Assembly (NCBI RefSeq): GCF_003710825.1
Contig: NZ_RHHQ01000020.1
Location: 62,001-126,000 of the forward strand
From: Brevibacillus fluminis
Lineage (GTDB): Bacteria; Bacillota; Bacilli; Brevibacillales; Brevibacillaceae
Direction of reading: 5' to 3'
Length of the DNA stretch: 64,000 nt
This document shows, piece by piece, positions 17,879 to 26,157 of the stretch. The position numbers and the translations under genes are program-made. The notes beneath the pieces were generated by a model. That model had not been told where the DNA came from, made no database searches, and saw nothing but the letters and a program-made list of their open reading frames with translations. How positions within the stretch are numbered: the first letter of the stretch is position 1; each line of letters begins with the position of its first letter.

Positions 17879-18757
17879 CTATGATTCAGGAAAATCGACC
17901 GCATTCGCTGGTAATTGCTGCACGCGCCTCAAATACGCAGTAACGCGTTCCGCCTCCTCATGCGAATACGCCACCTGCAAATGAGTAGCAACCTCCTGTG
18001 CCGTCTTGCTGAACAGCTCCCCCATCGCAAACAAAGCTCTCCACACGTCTTCGTAGGTCCCACTCGCAAAAGTCGCCAGCAGTACTTGCCAGCGCTCTTC
18101 TGGCAGGAAGTTTTCCATGTACTTCCCGCATTTGCCGACGCTTACGGAAAAATCGGTTTCAAACCCAATCTGCCATTCAAGCATCTTGTGCAGCATCGGC
18201 CTGACGTATTTGTTCAGATGCTCCTGGGCATAAAGAATCTCGCTGCGCCACAGCCCTTTCGCGACATACGTGGATACCCACCAAAACTCATTGCAGCAGT
18301 CGGCGAACATCGCTGCCGATGGACGTTTTACCCAATAGTCTTCGTCAGTAGGAGCTGATATATTCGGCAGACAATTGTCTTTGTCCAACAAAAGGACCAG
18401 CAGTTTGTCTTCCTTGCAATAGTCGTCCTTCTCCTCCAATGGAATCAAGGTCAGGTCGATTCGGTTTCCGTCTGCAAACTGCATCAGGTAAGAAAAGCGG
18501 TTTCCCAGACCGGGTGGAAACAGCTCCATCACTTCCGGCTTTTGCATGATGATTCGATCGCCAAACCGATCGATCCAATTCGGGTCCTCTATGAAGGACG
18601 ACATCTCCGTTACAAGAAAGCTGATATCGTAATCTTGGAATATATCTTTTGGTACATTCGGATTGGTTCTTGAGCCTTCCAAGGTGACTGCGCGAATGCG
18701 TTCATCTTGCTGCGCATTGCTCAATATCATTTCCATCATTTGTGTTTCTGTTCTCAT
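17879..18757 (-). CDS. Aminoglycoside 6-adenylyltransferase-like protein (AadK/ANT(6) family)
   Basis: 292 residues, the family length. The nucleotidyltransferase core is visible: VTLEGSRTNPNVPKDIFQDYDISFLV contains the GSR and the paired Asp of D-x-D, followed by RIDLTLIP with the third acidic residue, and WWVSTYVAKGLWR in the C-terminal helical half. Such enzymes adenylate streptomycin at position 6. Chromosomal versions (AadK in Bacillus subtilis) give low-level streptomycin resistance. Base composition does not stand out from the neighbours, so this looks like a resident gene rather than a recent import. Resistance itself is inferred. Confidence 0.85.
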   Translation of the reverse strand: MRTETQMMEMILSNAQQDERIRAVTLEGSRTNPNVPKDIFQDYDISFLVTEMSSFIEDPNWIDRFGDRIIMQKPEVMELFPPGLGNRFSYLMQFADGNRIDLTLIPLEEKDDYCKEDKLLVLLLDKDNCLPNISAPTDEDYWVKRPSAAMFADCCNEFWWVSTYVAKGLWRSEILYAQEHLNKYVRPMLHKMLEWQIGFETDFSVSVGKCGKYMENFLPEERWQVLLATFASGTYEDVWRALFAMGELFSKTAQEVATHLQVAYSHEEAERVTAYLRRVQQLPANAVDFPES

Positions 18758-19029
18758 GTTTGGTTTCCACCTTCCGTTTTTTATCGATGCGCATCTGGAT
18801 AAAAGACCGGCAGGCGTTCCACGAATGGTGGTTTGGCCGCACCGTTACCCTTTCGTATACTTTTTCTTCATCGTTGTGCCCCCTCACTCGGTAGAGTCGT
18901 TTGGTTGCTTCGGTATAGATGACTGGCATTCAAAAAATCAAAATTTCTGCCATCAGTTTAACACAGTTGCTTCTCTCTCTTCCATCAAATCGATGCCGCT
19001 ATATAAAAGGCTAGTCATCTCCTCTATAA
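18758..19029. other. Intergenic region upstream of the aadK-like gene
   Basis: Together with the terminator that follows, about 316 bases separate the aadK-like gene from yqeM. Short frames on both strands lack ribosome binding sites and family resemblance. It presumably contains the aadK promoter. I see no RNA motif. Confidence 0.4.
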
Positions 19030-19071
19030 AAAAATCCTCTTGCCCTACAGGTTCCCTGTAAGCGGCAAGAG
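19030..19071 (-). terminator. Terminator of the yqe operon
   Basis: On the minus strand CCTCTTGCC and GGCAAGAGG pair around a loop that itself contains CAGGGAACCTG, followed by seven T. It lies immediately after the yqeM stop. Confidence 0.8.
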
Positions 19072-19073
19072 GG

Positions 19074-19811
19074 TTACTCTTTATGCGCGGTGAAAAACAG
19101 CCGTTCGCTATTCGCTTGTGGCGGAAGATCGGTGAAATCGGCGGTAACGGTGATGTCCGTAAAGCCCGCCTCCCGCAACCAATTTAGGTGGGAAGTCAGA
19201 TGATAGGCGCGCTGCACATGAACTTCCTCCAACCGTCTATACAATCCGTTCTGCTCTTTCAGGAAGAACGTCAGCTGATGCTCGACCTCGAACAGCAACG
19301 GATCATGAACGCATTGCCAAATGTATGATAGATCATCTTCAACCCATGTAAACGTGTTGTCTGCATAACCGTTCAGGATTTTCGATGGACTATGTACGTC
19401 AAACAGAAACCAGCCATCCGGCTCTAAATGTTCGTAAACACACCGGTACATCTGCTTCACATCGTCTTCCTCCAGCAAGTAGCTGGACGAATCGCAGAAT
19501 GACAGGACACAATCGACGGGCTGGACGGAAAATTCCCGCATATCTTGACGCGTCCACGTCACCTGCACCCGTTCTTGTTGCATTTTTTCATAGGCAATCG
19601 CGAGCATCTCATCCGACAAATCAAGGCCGAACACGGAATACCCTTGCCGGGCGAGCGGAATGGCGATATTGCCAGTTCCGCAGCCCAGATCCAGGATCGT
19701 GCGCGGCCGTTTTGTTTTTTGCCAGAATGCATCTGCCCATTCAAGCCATTTCGGATATGGCGTCTCCGCCATCAACGCGTCGTAGACAGCGGCCAGATGG
19801 ACATAGGACAT
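19074..19811 (-). CDS. yqeM: YqeM, SAM-dependent methyltransferase
   Basis: 245 residues. The SAM-binding motif ILDLGCGTGNIAIPLA (about 40-55) and the FGLDLSDEMLAIA acidic-loop segment define a class I methyltransferase. The C-terminal part (FFLKEQNGLYRRLEEVHVQRAY) matches the YqeM group at the end of the yqe operon. The substrate is unknown. The ATG at 19811 is 5 bases after the rsfS stop, so the genes are coupled. Confidence 0.88.
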   Translation of the reverse strand: MSYVHLAAVYDALMAETPYPKWLEWADAFWQKTKRPRTILDLGCGTGNIAIPLARQGYSVFGLDLSDEMLAIAYEKMQQERVQVTWTRQDMREFSVQPVDCVLSFCDSSSYLLEEDDVKQMYRCVYEHLEPDGWFLFDVHSPSKILNGYADNTFTWVEDDLSYIWQCVHDPLLFEVEHQLTFFLKEQNGLYRRLEEVHVQRAYHLTSHLNWLREAGFTDITVTADFTDLPPQANSERLFFTAHKE

Positions 19812-19815
19812 CGGG

Positions 19816-20172
19816 TTACACCTGCCCAGTTAACGTAACGATTGGCGCATCGCTCCACAGGCGCTCGATGTTATAGAAATCGCGCTCTTCGCGATGGAAG
19901 ACATGAACGACGACGTCTTTTAAGTCGACGAGCACCCAGCGGCCTTGCTCCGCGCCTTCGATCCCGCGCACCGTGTAGCCATTTTTGTGAGCTTGATCGC
20001 GAATCTCATTTACGATCGCCTGAACTTGGCGCTCATTATTCCCGTGGCAGACGATAAAGTAATCTGCGATGACGGAGAGTTTGCTGATATCCATCACGAG
20101 AATGTTTTCCGCCTTCTTGTCATCTGCGGCCTTTACTGCCAATTTTGCCAAAGTCTCAACTGCTGTAACCAT
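19816..20172 (-). CDS. rsfS: Ribosomal silencing factor RsfS
   Basis: 118 residues. RsfS (YqeL, Iojap family) binds bL14 (encoded by rplN) on the 50S subunit and blocks subunit joining when nutrients fall. DYFIVCHGNNERQVQAI and the conserved GRWVLVDLKDVVVHVFH are diagnostic. The ATG at 20172 follows AAGGAGG; a TTG one codon earlier is less likely. It is part of the nadD-yqeK-rsfS-yqeM series. Confidence 0.95.
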   Translation of the reverse strand: MVTAVETLAKLAVKAADDKKAENILVMDISKLSVIADYFIVCHGNNERQVQAIVNEIRDQAHKNGYTVRGIEGAEQGRWVLVDLKDVVVHVFHREERDFYNIERLWSDAPIVTLTGQV

Positions 20173-20186
20173 CAAATTCCTCCTTC

Positions 20187-20780
20187 TTATTCAAAGGGCG
20201 TTATCCCTTTGCTGACCAAATCGTTGTATGCCAATAAAGTTAATGGGTAAACGGTTTTTTTGCGCTCAATGAGCATGGCGATGGTCCCGCCAAGCGCCTC
20301 CGACAAGGCTTGGTCCAAATCTTTTACGGCCAGCTCGCGAATCTTCTCCACACCGGGAAAGGAACGCTGCGGTTCGATATAGTCTGCCACGCACACGATC
20401 TTTTCCAAAAGCGACATGCCGACTCGGCCCGTCGTATGGTAGCGAACGGCCTGGATGACTTCAGGATCGGTGATCTCAAGCTCACTCTGGATCACATTGG
20501 CTCCGACGAAAGCATGCCACAGCTCCTTCTCGCCCTCGATGATATCCTGTGGCAAGTCATAACGCAAGAGATAGGTATGCAGCTTGGGGATCGGCCAGCA
20601 TTTGCAGTAGTCATGGACATAGCCAGCCAGCTCCGCCTTATCCGGGTCAGCACCAAAGCGCTCAGCCAGCTTGCGTGCCGACTCTGCGACGCCTAATGTA
20701 TGGAGATACCGTTTCTCATGCATCTGCGCGCGCACCTGCGAGAGCAGTTGCTCGCGCGTCGTCGAGAAAAACTCACTCAT
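20187..20780 (-). CDS. yqeK: YqeK, HD-domain Ap4A hydrolase (symmetrical)
   Basis: 197 residues. The HD metal site is seen as RYLHTLGV, then AGYVHDYCK (HD), HAFVGAN and AVRYHTTGR. The YqeK family splits diadenosine tetraphosphate to two ADP. The start ATG 20780 has AAGGAG upstream and overlaps the nadD stop by 8 bases. The neighbouring nadD and rsfS are the usual partners. Confidence 0.93.
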   Translation of the reverse strand: MSEFFSTTREQLLSQVRAQMHEKRYLHTLGVAESARKLAERFGADPDKAELAGYVHDYCKCWPIPKLHTYLLRYDLPQDIIEGEKELWHAFVGANVIQSELEITDPEVIQAVRYHTTGRVGMSLLEKIVCVADYIEPQRSFPGVEKIRELAVKDLDQALSEALGGTIAMLIERKKTVYPLTLLAYNDLVSKGITPFE

Positions 20781-21378
20781 ATAGCATCTGCTCCTTTATA
20801 TACCGCGCGACAGCATCCGGGACAAAATAACGAATGCTCTGACCAGCAGCGCATTTTTCACGGATGAAAGAGGAAGAAAGCTCCCATTTCGGCATGTCGA
20901 TGAAGTGTACATGCTTGGTATACTGGTTTTCTTCGACATGGCTGCCGGGGCGCATCAACCCGATTAGCGGAACGAGCTCAATCAGCTCATCAATACGGTA
21001 CCATTTGGGCAAAATCTCCACCATATCTCCACCCATGATGAATGAAAATGCGATGTCCGGATAAAGCTCGGTCAATTGGCTCATCGTATCATACGTATAG
21101 GATGGCCCCGATCGGGTAAACTCGATGTCTGTCACCCGAAACGCCGGGTTTTCAGCGATGGCAAGCTCGATCATGGCCAAGCGATGCTCCTCACTAGAAA
21201 TTCCTTTCCCCTGCTTATGCGGCGGAATGCGCGCGGGCATAAACCATACTTCATCGAGCTGTGCCTGCTCGCGCGCTTGCTCCGCCGCAATTAGATGGCT
21301 GTGATGGATCGGATCGAATGTCCCGCCTAAAATGCCGACACGCTTGCGGGATCGTTCTTCTTTTGAACGCTCGATCAT
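20773..21378 (-). CDS. nadD: Nicotinate-nucleotide adenylyltransferase
   Basis: 201 residues. It joins ATP to nicotinate mononucleotide to give deamido-NAD. The nucleotidyltransferase motif GGTFDPIHHSHL (about 16-27) and the C-terminal SSSFIREKCAAG (equivalent to ISSTxIR) are present. ATG 21378 lies just after the yhbY stop and has no strong ribosome binding site, which suggests translational coupling. Confidence 0.95.
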   Translation of the reverse strand: MIERSKEERSRKRVGILGGTFDPIHHSHLIAAEQAREQAQLDEVWFMPARIPPHKQGKGISSEEHRLAMIELAIAENPAFRVTDIEFTRSGPSYTYDTMSQLTELYPDIAFSFIMGGDMVEILPKWYRIDELIELVPLIGLMRPGSHVEENQYTKHVHFIDMPKWELSSSFIREKCAAGQSIRYFVPDAVARYIKEQMLYE

Positions 21379-21380
21379 GA

Positions 21381-21674
21381 TTAGGAAGGCAGTACGATGG
21401 TTTTATTCTCGGTCGACTCTTTGTAAAGCACGACAGTATGGCCGATCAGCTGCACCAGCTCAGCCTCCGTGCCCTCTGCCAGCGCTTGCGCCACATCATG
21501 CTTGTCATCGGTGTTGTTTTGCAAAATCGATACTTTTAAAAGCTCACGCACTTCCAGCGCTTCTTTAATCTGCTTGAGCATGTTTTCATTCACGCCGCCT
21601 TTGCCCACCTGAAAAATCGGGGCCAAATGGTGTGCCGCCGCACGCAGATAACGTTTTTGTTTTCCCGTCAACAT
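21381..21674 (-). CDS. yhbY: YhbY/YqeI-type CRM-domain RNA-binding protein
   Basis: 97 residues, a single CRM domain beginning LTGKQKRYLRAAAHHLAPIFQVGKGG with the GxxG-like loop. In Escherichia coli YhbY binds pre-50S particles. The start ATG 21674 follows TAGGAGG. It sits between aroE and nadD as in other Bacillales. Confidence 0.93.
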   Translation of the reverse strand: MLTGKQKRYLRAAAHHLAPIFQVGKGGVNENMLKQIKEALEVRELLKVSILQNNTDDKHDVAQALAEGTEAELVQLIGHTVVLYKESTENKTIVLPS

Positions 21675-21762
21675 TTCTTTTCCTCCTAGTTATAAACCAC
21701 TATCTCTAGTTTTTGATCGCGTGAGCATGTTTACACATTCTCATACGCTGAATTTATTGGAA

Positions 21763-22608
21763 TCATTGCTGAAGCTGGCGCAGTACCGTTTCTGCCATCA
21801 GTTGGGTCGGTGCCGCTTCCCCTGTCCACAGCTCGAAAGCAAGCGCCCCCTGGTTGACGAACATGCCGACACCGGAGTGCGTCTTGTTCCCCAATTCGCG
21901 TGCTTTGGCAAGCAGCTTCGTCTCAAGCGGGTTGTAAATCAGGTCGCTGACGACAAGACCGCTGTGCAAAAATTCGGCACTGATCGGCATCTCATCAACA
22001 TTCGGGTACATCCCAATCGAGGTCGTATTGATCAACAAGGTCGCATCCGCGATCGCCTGTTTGGCATCCGCCTGCTCAATCGCCACAGTCGGCACGCGAC
22101 TGTTCAGGCTTTCCGCGAGGCGCAGCGCTTTTTCCCGCGAACGGTTGATGATGCGGATTTCCTTCACGCCGCGTTCCGCAAGTGTAAAGGCAACGGCACG
22201 TGCTGCTCCACCCGCCCCGAGCATCGTCACGACTTGGTTGGAAAGGTCGATTCCCGTTTCCTCGACGAGCGAACGTACATAGCCGGAACCGTCGGTGTTG
22301 TAGCCGATCAGCTTGCCGTTTTCATTCACCACCGTATTGACGGCGCCAATGCTTTTGGCAAGCGGATCGATTTCGTCGAGCAGGGACATGATCGTCACTT
22401 TATGGGGGATCGTCACATTGACCCCGCGCAGTCCCAGACCGCGAATGCCAGCAACTGCCTCCTCCAACTTTTCGCCTGGAATGTCAAAGGCTGCATAGGC
22501 ATAATTCAGATCTTTTTCACGGAAAGCTGCGTTGTGCATGATCGGCGATTGCGAATGTCCAACCGGATGACCAAACAGCCCGACCAGCTTGGTTTTACTC
22601 GATATCAT
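21763..22608 (-). CDS. aroE: Shikimate dehydrogenase (NADP+)
   Basis: 281 residues. It reduces 3-dehydroshikimate in aromatic amino acid synthesis. The shikimate pocket GHSQSPIMHN and NVTIPHK (catalytic Lys) are present, as are the nucleotide loop GAGGAARA and NTTSIGM. ATG 22608 follows AAAGGAGC. Between it and yqeH lie a repeat and a terminator, so aroE may have its own promoter at about 22620-22660. Confidence 0.95.
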   Translation of the reverse strand: MISSKTKLVGLFGHPVGHSQSPIMHNAAFREKDLNYAYAAFDIPGEKLEEAVAGIRGLGLRGVNVTIPHKVTIMSLLDEIDPLAKSIGAVNTVVNENGKLIGYNTDGSGYVRSLVEETGIDLSNQVVTMLGAGGAARAVAFTLAERGVKEIRIINRSREKALRLAESLNSRVPTVAIEQADAKQAIADATLLINTTSIGMYPNVDEMPISAEFLHSGLVVSDLIYNPLETKLLAKARELGNKTHSGVGMFVNQGALAFELWTGEAAPTQLMAETVLRQLQQ

Positions 22609-22659
22609 CGGTTTGCTCCTTTCCCGCTTACCCCATACGTTACCAAATTTTTATTTTGT

Positions 22660-22703
22660 GCAGGCACCACCAAGTTTTTAGCGGAGCCGCGGTTGCGCTT
22701 ATT
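22660..22703 (+). repeat. Dispersed hairpin repeat, degenerate partial copy C
   Basis: GGCACCACCAAG, then AGCGGAGCCGCGGTTGCGCTTAT, resembles the hairpin plus start of the tail of copies A and B, with several changes. The 3' tail (GATAAGAATT...) is missing. Lies between yqeH and aroE. Confidence 0.5.
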
Positions 22704-22707
22704 CACT

Positions 22708-22748
22708 GTAAAAAAAGCCCCTTCGTGTGGAAAGGGGCTTTCGGCTCT
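22708..22748 (-). terminator. Terminator after yqeH
   Basis: AAAGCCCCTT and AAGGGGCTTT pair. On the minus strand the stem is followed by seven T, so it stops transcripts from yqeG-yqeH before aroE. Confidence 0.75.
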
Positions 22749-22761
22749 ATCCGACAGAAGA

Positions 22762-23901
22762 CTAAATGAGGCCTTTCCGCACGCCGACGCTTACCCCTTT
22801 TGGCGCGTGGACGACGACCGAAGCCGGTTTTTTGCCCTGCAGCGCGACCCAGCCCAATCCGGAAATCACCAAATCGGTTGGCCCGTTCGGCTCGATCTTG
22901 AACGTATGCTTCATCATCGGCGGCAGCGTTTTGCCATTCTCGCCATTCGGTGGGACTAGCAGCGTGCCGTGATGCTTAGCGAATACCTCATCCGCATTTT
23001 CCAGCTTGGTTCTGTGCAAATACAGCTGATTGGCAACATACAGCACGAACGGCTGGTGGTCGCCGCTGACGAAATCGACGCGGGCAAGACCGCCGATAAA
23101 CATGCTCTGCCCTGCATTGAGCTGGTACACCTTCGGATTGATCCGCGACTGTGGCGTCAATGCGCGCAGGTCTGCTGGAGTGACCATGTGCCCGATCTGA
23201 TCGCGGTTGATAATGCCCGGCGTATCGTAAATATAGCGTCCGTCCTCAAGCGGAATCTCGATTTTGTCGAGCGTCGTGCCGGGGAACGGCGATGTTGTGA
23301 TTTCCAGATCAGCTGCACCGTAATCATGCAAAATCCGGTTGATCAACGTCGATTTTCCAACATTGGTCACGCCGACGATATAAACATCGCGCCCTTTGCG
23401 CAGCTGCCCGATGCGGGCCAACAGCTCTTCGATGCCGGCACCTTTTTGCGCGCTTACCAGCAGCACGTCTTCCGATCGTAGGCCGCGTTCCTTGGCCTCA
23501 TGCTGAATCCAGTTGCGCACGCGGTTCAGGTTGATGTTTTTCGGCAGCAGGTCCACTTTGTTGCCGACCAACAAAATCGGGTTGTTTCCGACAAATCGTG
23601 GCAAGCCACGGAGCCAGGAGCCTTGGAAGTCGAAAACGTCAACAACCATAACCACAAGACTTTTGGTGCCACCGATCCCGTTTAAGATGCGGAGAAAATC
23701 ATCGTCAGACATGTCAACGGGCGATACTTCATTATAATGCTTGATTTTAAAGCAGCGCTGACAAATGATGACCTCGCGTTCCAAAGCCGATTTTGGCGTG
23801 AAGCCCGGCTTCGTCTTGTCAATGGTTTGAATGTGAATCCCACAGCCCGCGCACGAAAGAGCGTGCTCCTCCTGCTCCGCTGCTATGTTTTTTCCTTCCA
23901 T
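22762..23901 (-). CDS. yqeH: Ribosome biogenesis GTPase YqeH
   Basis: 379 residues. A circularly permuted GTPase needed for 30S assembly. An N-terminal four-Cys zinc finger (CAGCG and CQRC, about 15-55) is followed by motifs in permuted order: NKVDLL (G4), SAQKGAGI (G5), GVTNVGKSTLIN (G1), then DTPG (G3). The C-terminal domain is the RNA-binding TRAP-like part. I chose ATG 23901 (GAAGGGA upstream) over 23928. It overlaps the yqeG end by 19 bases. Confidence 0.95.
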   Translation of the reverse strand: MEGKNIAAEQEEHALSCAGCGIHIQTIDKTKPGFTPKSALEREVIICQRCFKIKHYNEVSPVDMSDDDFLRILNGIGGTKSLVVMVVDVFDFQGSWLRGLPRFVGNNPILLVGNKVDLLPKNINLNRVRNWIQHEAKERGLRSEDVLLVSAQKGAGIEELLARIGQLRKGRDVYIVGVTNVGKSTLINRILHDYGAADLEITTSPFPGTTLDKIEIPLEDGRYIYDTPGIINRDQIGHMVTPADLRALTPQSRINPKVYQLNAGQSMFIGGLARVDFVSGDHQPFVLYVANQLYLHRTKLENADEVFAKHHGTLLVPPNGENGKTLPPMMKHTFKIEPNGPTDLVISGLGWVALQGKKPASVVVHAPKGVSVGVRKGLI

Positions 23902-24404
23902 GAAATCATTCCCTTCTTGCGCATCCAATACAGTGCAACTCGCTCCATCCGGCGGTTAAATCGTGTAAAAAAACCGTCCGTCTGCGCCACCGGCACAACT
24001 AATATCGTATGAAATCCGAGCAAATTCCCGCCGAGTACGTCGGTAAACAGCTGATCGCCCACAACGACGGTCTCCTCGACCGATACCTTCATCTCTTCCA
24101 CGGCACGGCGGAAGGCAGTACCTGTCGGCTTCTTGGCGGACCAGATAAACCGCACACCTAACGGATGGCAGAATCGCTCGACCCGCTCCCTGTTATTATT
24201 GGAGAGAACCGTTACCTGAATGCCTGCCTCGCGCAAGTCTTCTAGCCATGACATGACTTCAGGCGTCGCTTCCACGCGATCCCATTCAACGAGCGTATTA
24301 TCCAAATCGGTAATAATCGCGCGAATCTTTTGTTTATGTAAGCGGTCAGCGGTAATGGTAAAAATCGATTCTACATACTGATCCGGCATCAATTTCTCTA
24401 GCAC
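23883..24404 (-). CDS. yqeG: YqeG, HAD-type phosphatase (subfamily IIIA)
   Basis: 173 residues. The HAD motif IITDLDNTLVEWD, followed by TVLSNNN and VVGDQLFTDVLGGN, gives all catalytic boxes. The substrate in Bacillus is not established; plant and cyanobacterial relatives are phosphatidylglycerophosphate phosphatases. The start is GTG 24404 behind GGGAGGTG, giving the family length. It is the first gene of the yqe block. Confidence 0.92.
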   Translation of the reverse strand: MLEKLMPDQYVESIFTITADRLHKQKIRAIITDLDNTLVEWDRVEATPEVMSWLEDLREAGIQVTVLSNNNRERVERFCHPLGVRFIWSAKKPTGTAFRRAVEEMKVSVEETVVVGDQLFTDVLGGNLLGFHTILVVPVAQTDGFFTRFNRRMERVALYWMRKKGMISWKEKT

Positions 24405-24534
24405 GGGACACCTCCCGATCATTGCAGCCAAAGCCTTGGCTGGTATCGGCACTTACTATACCATACTCTTGACAGCACTTGCAAAAAAAATAGAAGCCGG
24501 CCGCTACGAAACGAAAAGGCTGGCATCCGTTCGA

Positions 24535-24885
24535 TCAGGCACGCTTCTTCTCGCCGAACATGCGGTACCGATTGTTGGCGACCCATGCGTACAGCTTTAC
24601 ACCGAGCGGCGGAACGCCGGGAACATAGAAAAGCGGCGTCAGCCAGCAAAGCCACGTATAGGCAGACAGGCGGCGCACCGCATAAAAACCGCGGAGCACC
24701 TGCCCGTCCGGCAGCTTGATGTGCAGCGCCTGGCCGCACGCCTTGTCGTTCAAACCACAGGCCGCAGCTTCTTCATAATGGCGCCATTCCACGTCCTTGC
24801 CAGGCAAGCTCAGCCGCCCGAACCACTTCTTGAAAAAGCAGCACATGTTGCAATATTCGTCATACAGCACGATCGGCTTCTCCAC
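24535..24885 (-). CDS. DCC-family (DUF393) thiol-disulfide oxidoreductase-like protein
   Basis: 116 residues from GTG 24885 (AAGGGG 9 bases upstream; an ATG at 24894 is in frame but touches that site). The N-terminal PIVLYDEYCNMCCFFKKW is the D-x-x-C-x-x-C motif of the family; then come DGQVLRGFYAVRRL and a hydrophobic stretch near residues 75-95 that may touch the membrane. The fold is thioredoxin-like, with unknown partner. It stands alone between yqeG and dinB. Confidence 0.8.
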   Translation of the reverse strand: MEKPIVLYDEYCNMCCFFKKWFGRLSLPGKDVEWRHYEEAAACGLNDKACGQALHIKLPDGQVLRGFYAVRRLSAYTWLCWLTPLFYVPGVPPLGVKLYAWVANNRYRMFGEKKRA

Positions 24886-24918
24886 ACGCCTCATCCCCTT
24901 TTTGCATGTGCGCATTGG

Positions 24919-25986
24919 TTACTTTAAAAACGGAAAGAGCGACAGCTGCTCATAGCGCACTTGTTCAGCTTTTTGCTCGTTCCGATCGACAAACGCAGAG
25001 AACCCTACACCGACAAGCCGTACGCCATTTGTGACATCCACCTCGTCGAGCAATTCTTCCAATAGGCCGCGCCAGCCTTCCTGTGACTGCCGCTTCCGTT
25101 GTTTGCTGCGATTGGTGAAGTCGCTGTACTTGATTTTGAGCGTCAGCGTTTGGGCGTCATGGTCAGGCAGCTGGTTGTGCAGATCCTCTTCCAGCTCGAC
25201 CAAGAGATCCGCTGCCACCTGCAAAATCTGCTCCTTTTCAAACAAATCGAATGACAGCGTCGTCTCTCGGCTGATTGATTTGATCGACCGGTCCATCACG
25301 ATCTCCCGGTTGTCGACGCCGCGAACCCGGTCGTAGAGCGACTGCCCGTATTTGCCGAATAGCTTCACTACTTCATCAAGCGAAAGCTCCCAAAACTGCT
25401 CGACTGTGGTTATCCCCCGTTTTTCGAGCATTTCCTGTGACTTTTTGCCGATTCCGTGGATTGCTCCGATCGATAATCCGCGCAGCACTTCTTTGGACTC
25501 GTCCGGACGTATGATCACGAACGAATCCGGCTTTTTCAAATCGCTGGCGATTTTGGCCAGACTCATATTGTAAGACAGGCCGATACTGCAAGTAAGCCCG
25601 CACTCCGCCTGTATCCGGCGCTTTATTTCCTTGGCGATCGGGACGGCATCCGCATAATGCGTGACCTCCAAATACGCCTCGTCCAAGCCTACCGTCTGGT
25701 AGAGCGGTGAATATTCCTTGTAGACCGCCTGGATTTCTGCTGACTTTTCTTCATAACGGGCGTATCGGACAGGCAAGTAAATCCCGTTCGGGCACTTTTT
25801 TTTCGCCAGCGCGATCGGCATAGCCGAGCGAACGCCGAACTTACGCGCCTCATAGCTGCATGTGGCCACGACTCCGCGGTTGTCTCTTCCACCTACGATG
25901 ACCGGTTTCCCTCGCAGCTGCGGATTATCCAGCTGCTCGACGCTCGCAAAAAACGCATCGATATCCAAATGTAAAAACTTTTTCAC
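24919..25986 (-). CDS. dinB: DNA polymerase IV
   Basis: 355 residues from GTG 25986 (AGGTGGT upstream); a longer reading to 26091 adds sequence foreign to the family. It is a Y-family translesion polymerase: LHLDIDAFFASVEQ (first catalytic Asp), YSPLYQTVGLDEAYLEVT (the second acidic pair, here LDEAY), IHGIGKKSQEMLEKRGI (HhH thumb) and a little-finger domain. The C-terminus QLSLFPF fits the beta-clamp binding consensus QLxLF. It lacks proofreading. Confidence 0.95.
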   Translation of the reverse strand: MKKFLHLDIDAFFASVEQLDNPQLRGKPVIVGGRDNRGVVATCSYEARKFGVRSAMPIALAKKKCPNGIYLPVRYARYEEKSAEIQAVYKEYSPLYQTVGLDEAYLEVTHYADAVPIAKEIKRRIQAECGLTCSIGLSYNMSLAKIASDLKKPDSFVIIRPDESKEVLRGLSIGAIHGIGKKSQEMLEKRGITTVEQFWELSLDEVVKLFGKYGQSLYDRVRGVDNREIVMDRSIKSISRETTLSFDLFEKEQILQVAADLLVELEEDLHNQLPDHDAQTLTLKIKYSDFTNRSKQRKRQSQEGWRGLLEELLDEVDVTNGVRLVGVGFSAFVDRNEQKAEQVRYEQLSLFPFLK

Positions 25987-26157
25987 GCGCGGAACACCAC
26001 CTAAAAAACCAAACGTACATTCCCCTCTATTATCCCCTGTTTCGCTAACGGTTGCAAGGGCAATACGGGACAAACGAGGTGGGACGTACACGCTGTTTTA
26101 CCCTCTTTGTAGAAAAAAGCCAGCAACCGCACAGGCGATTACATGGCTTTGCCTTTA

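Noticed and set aside
21721..22959. 412-codon plus-strand open frame
   Set aside because: It is the antisense shadow of aroE and the yqeH end; no ribosome binding site and no family resemblance.
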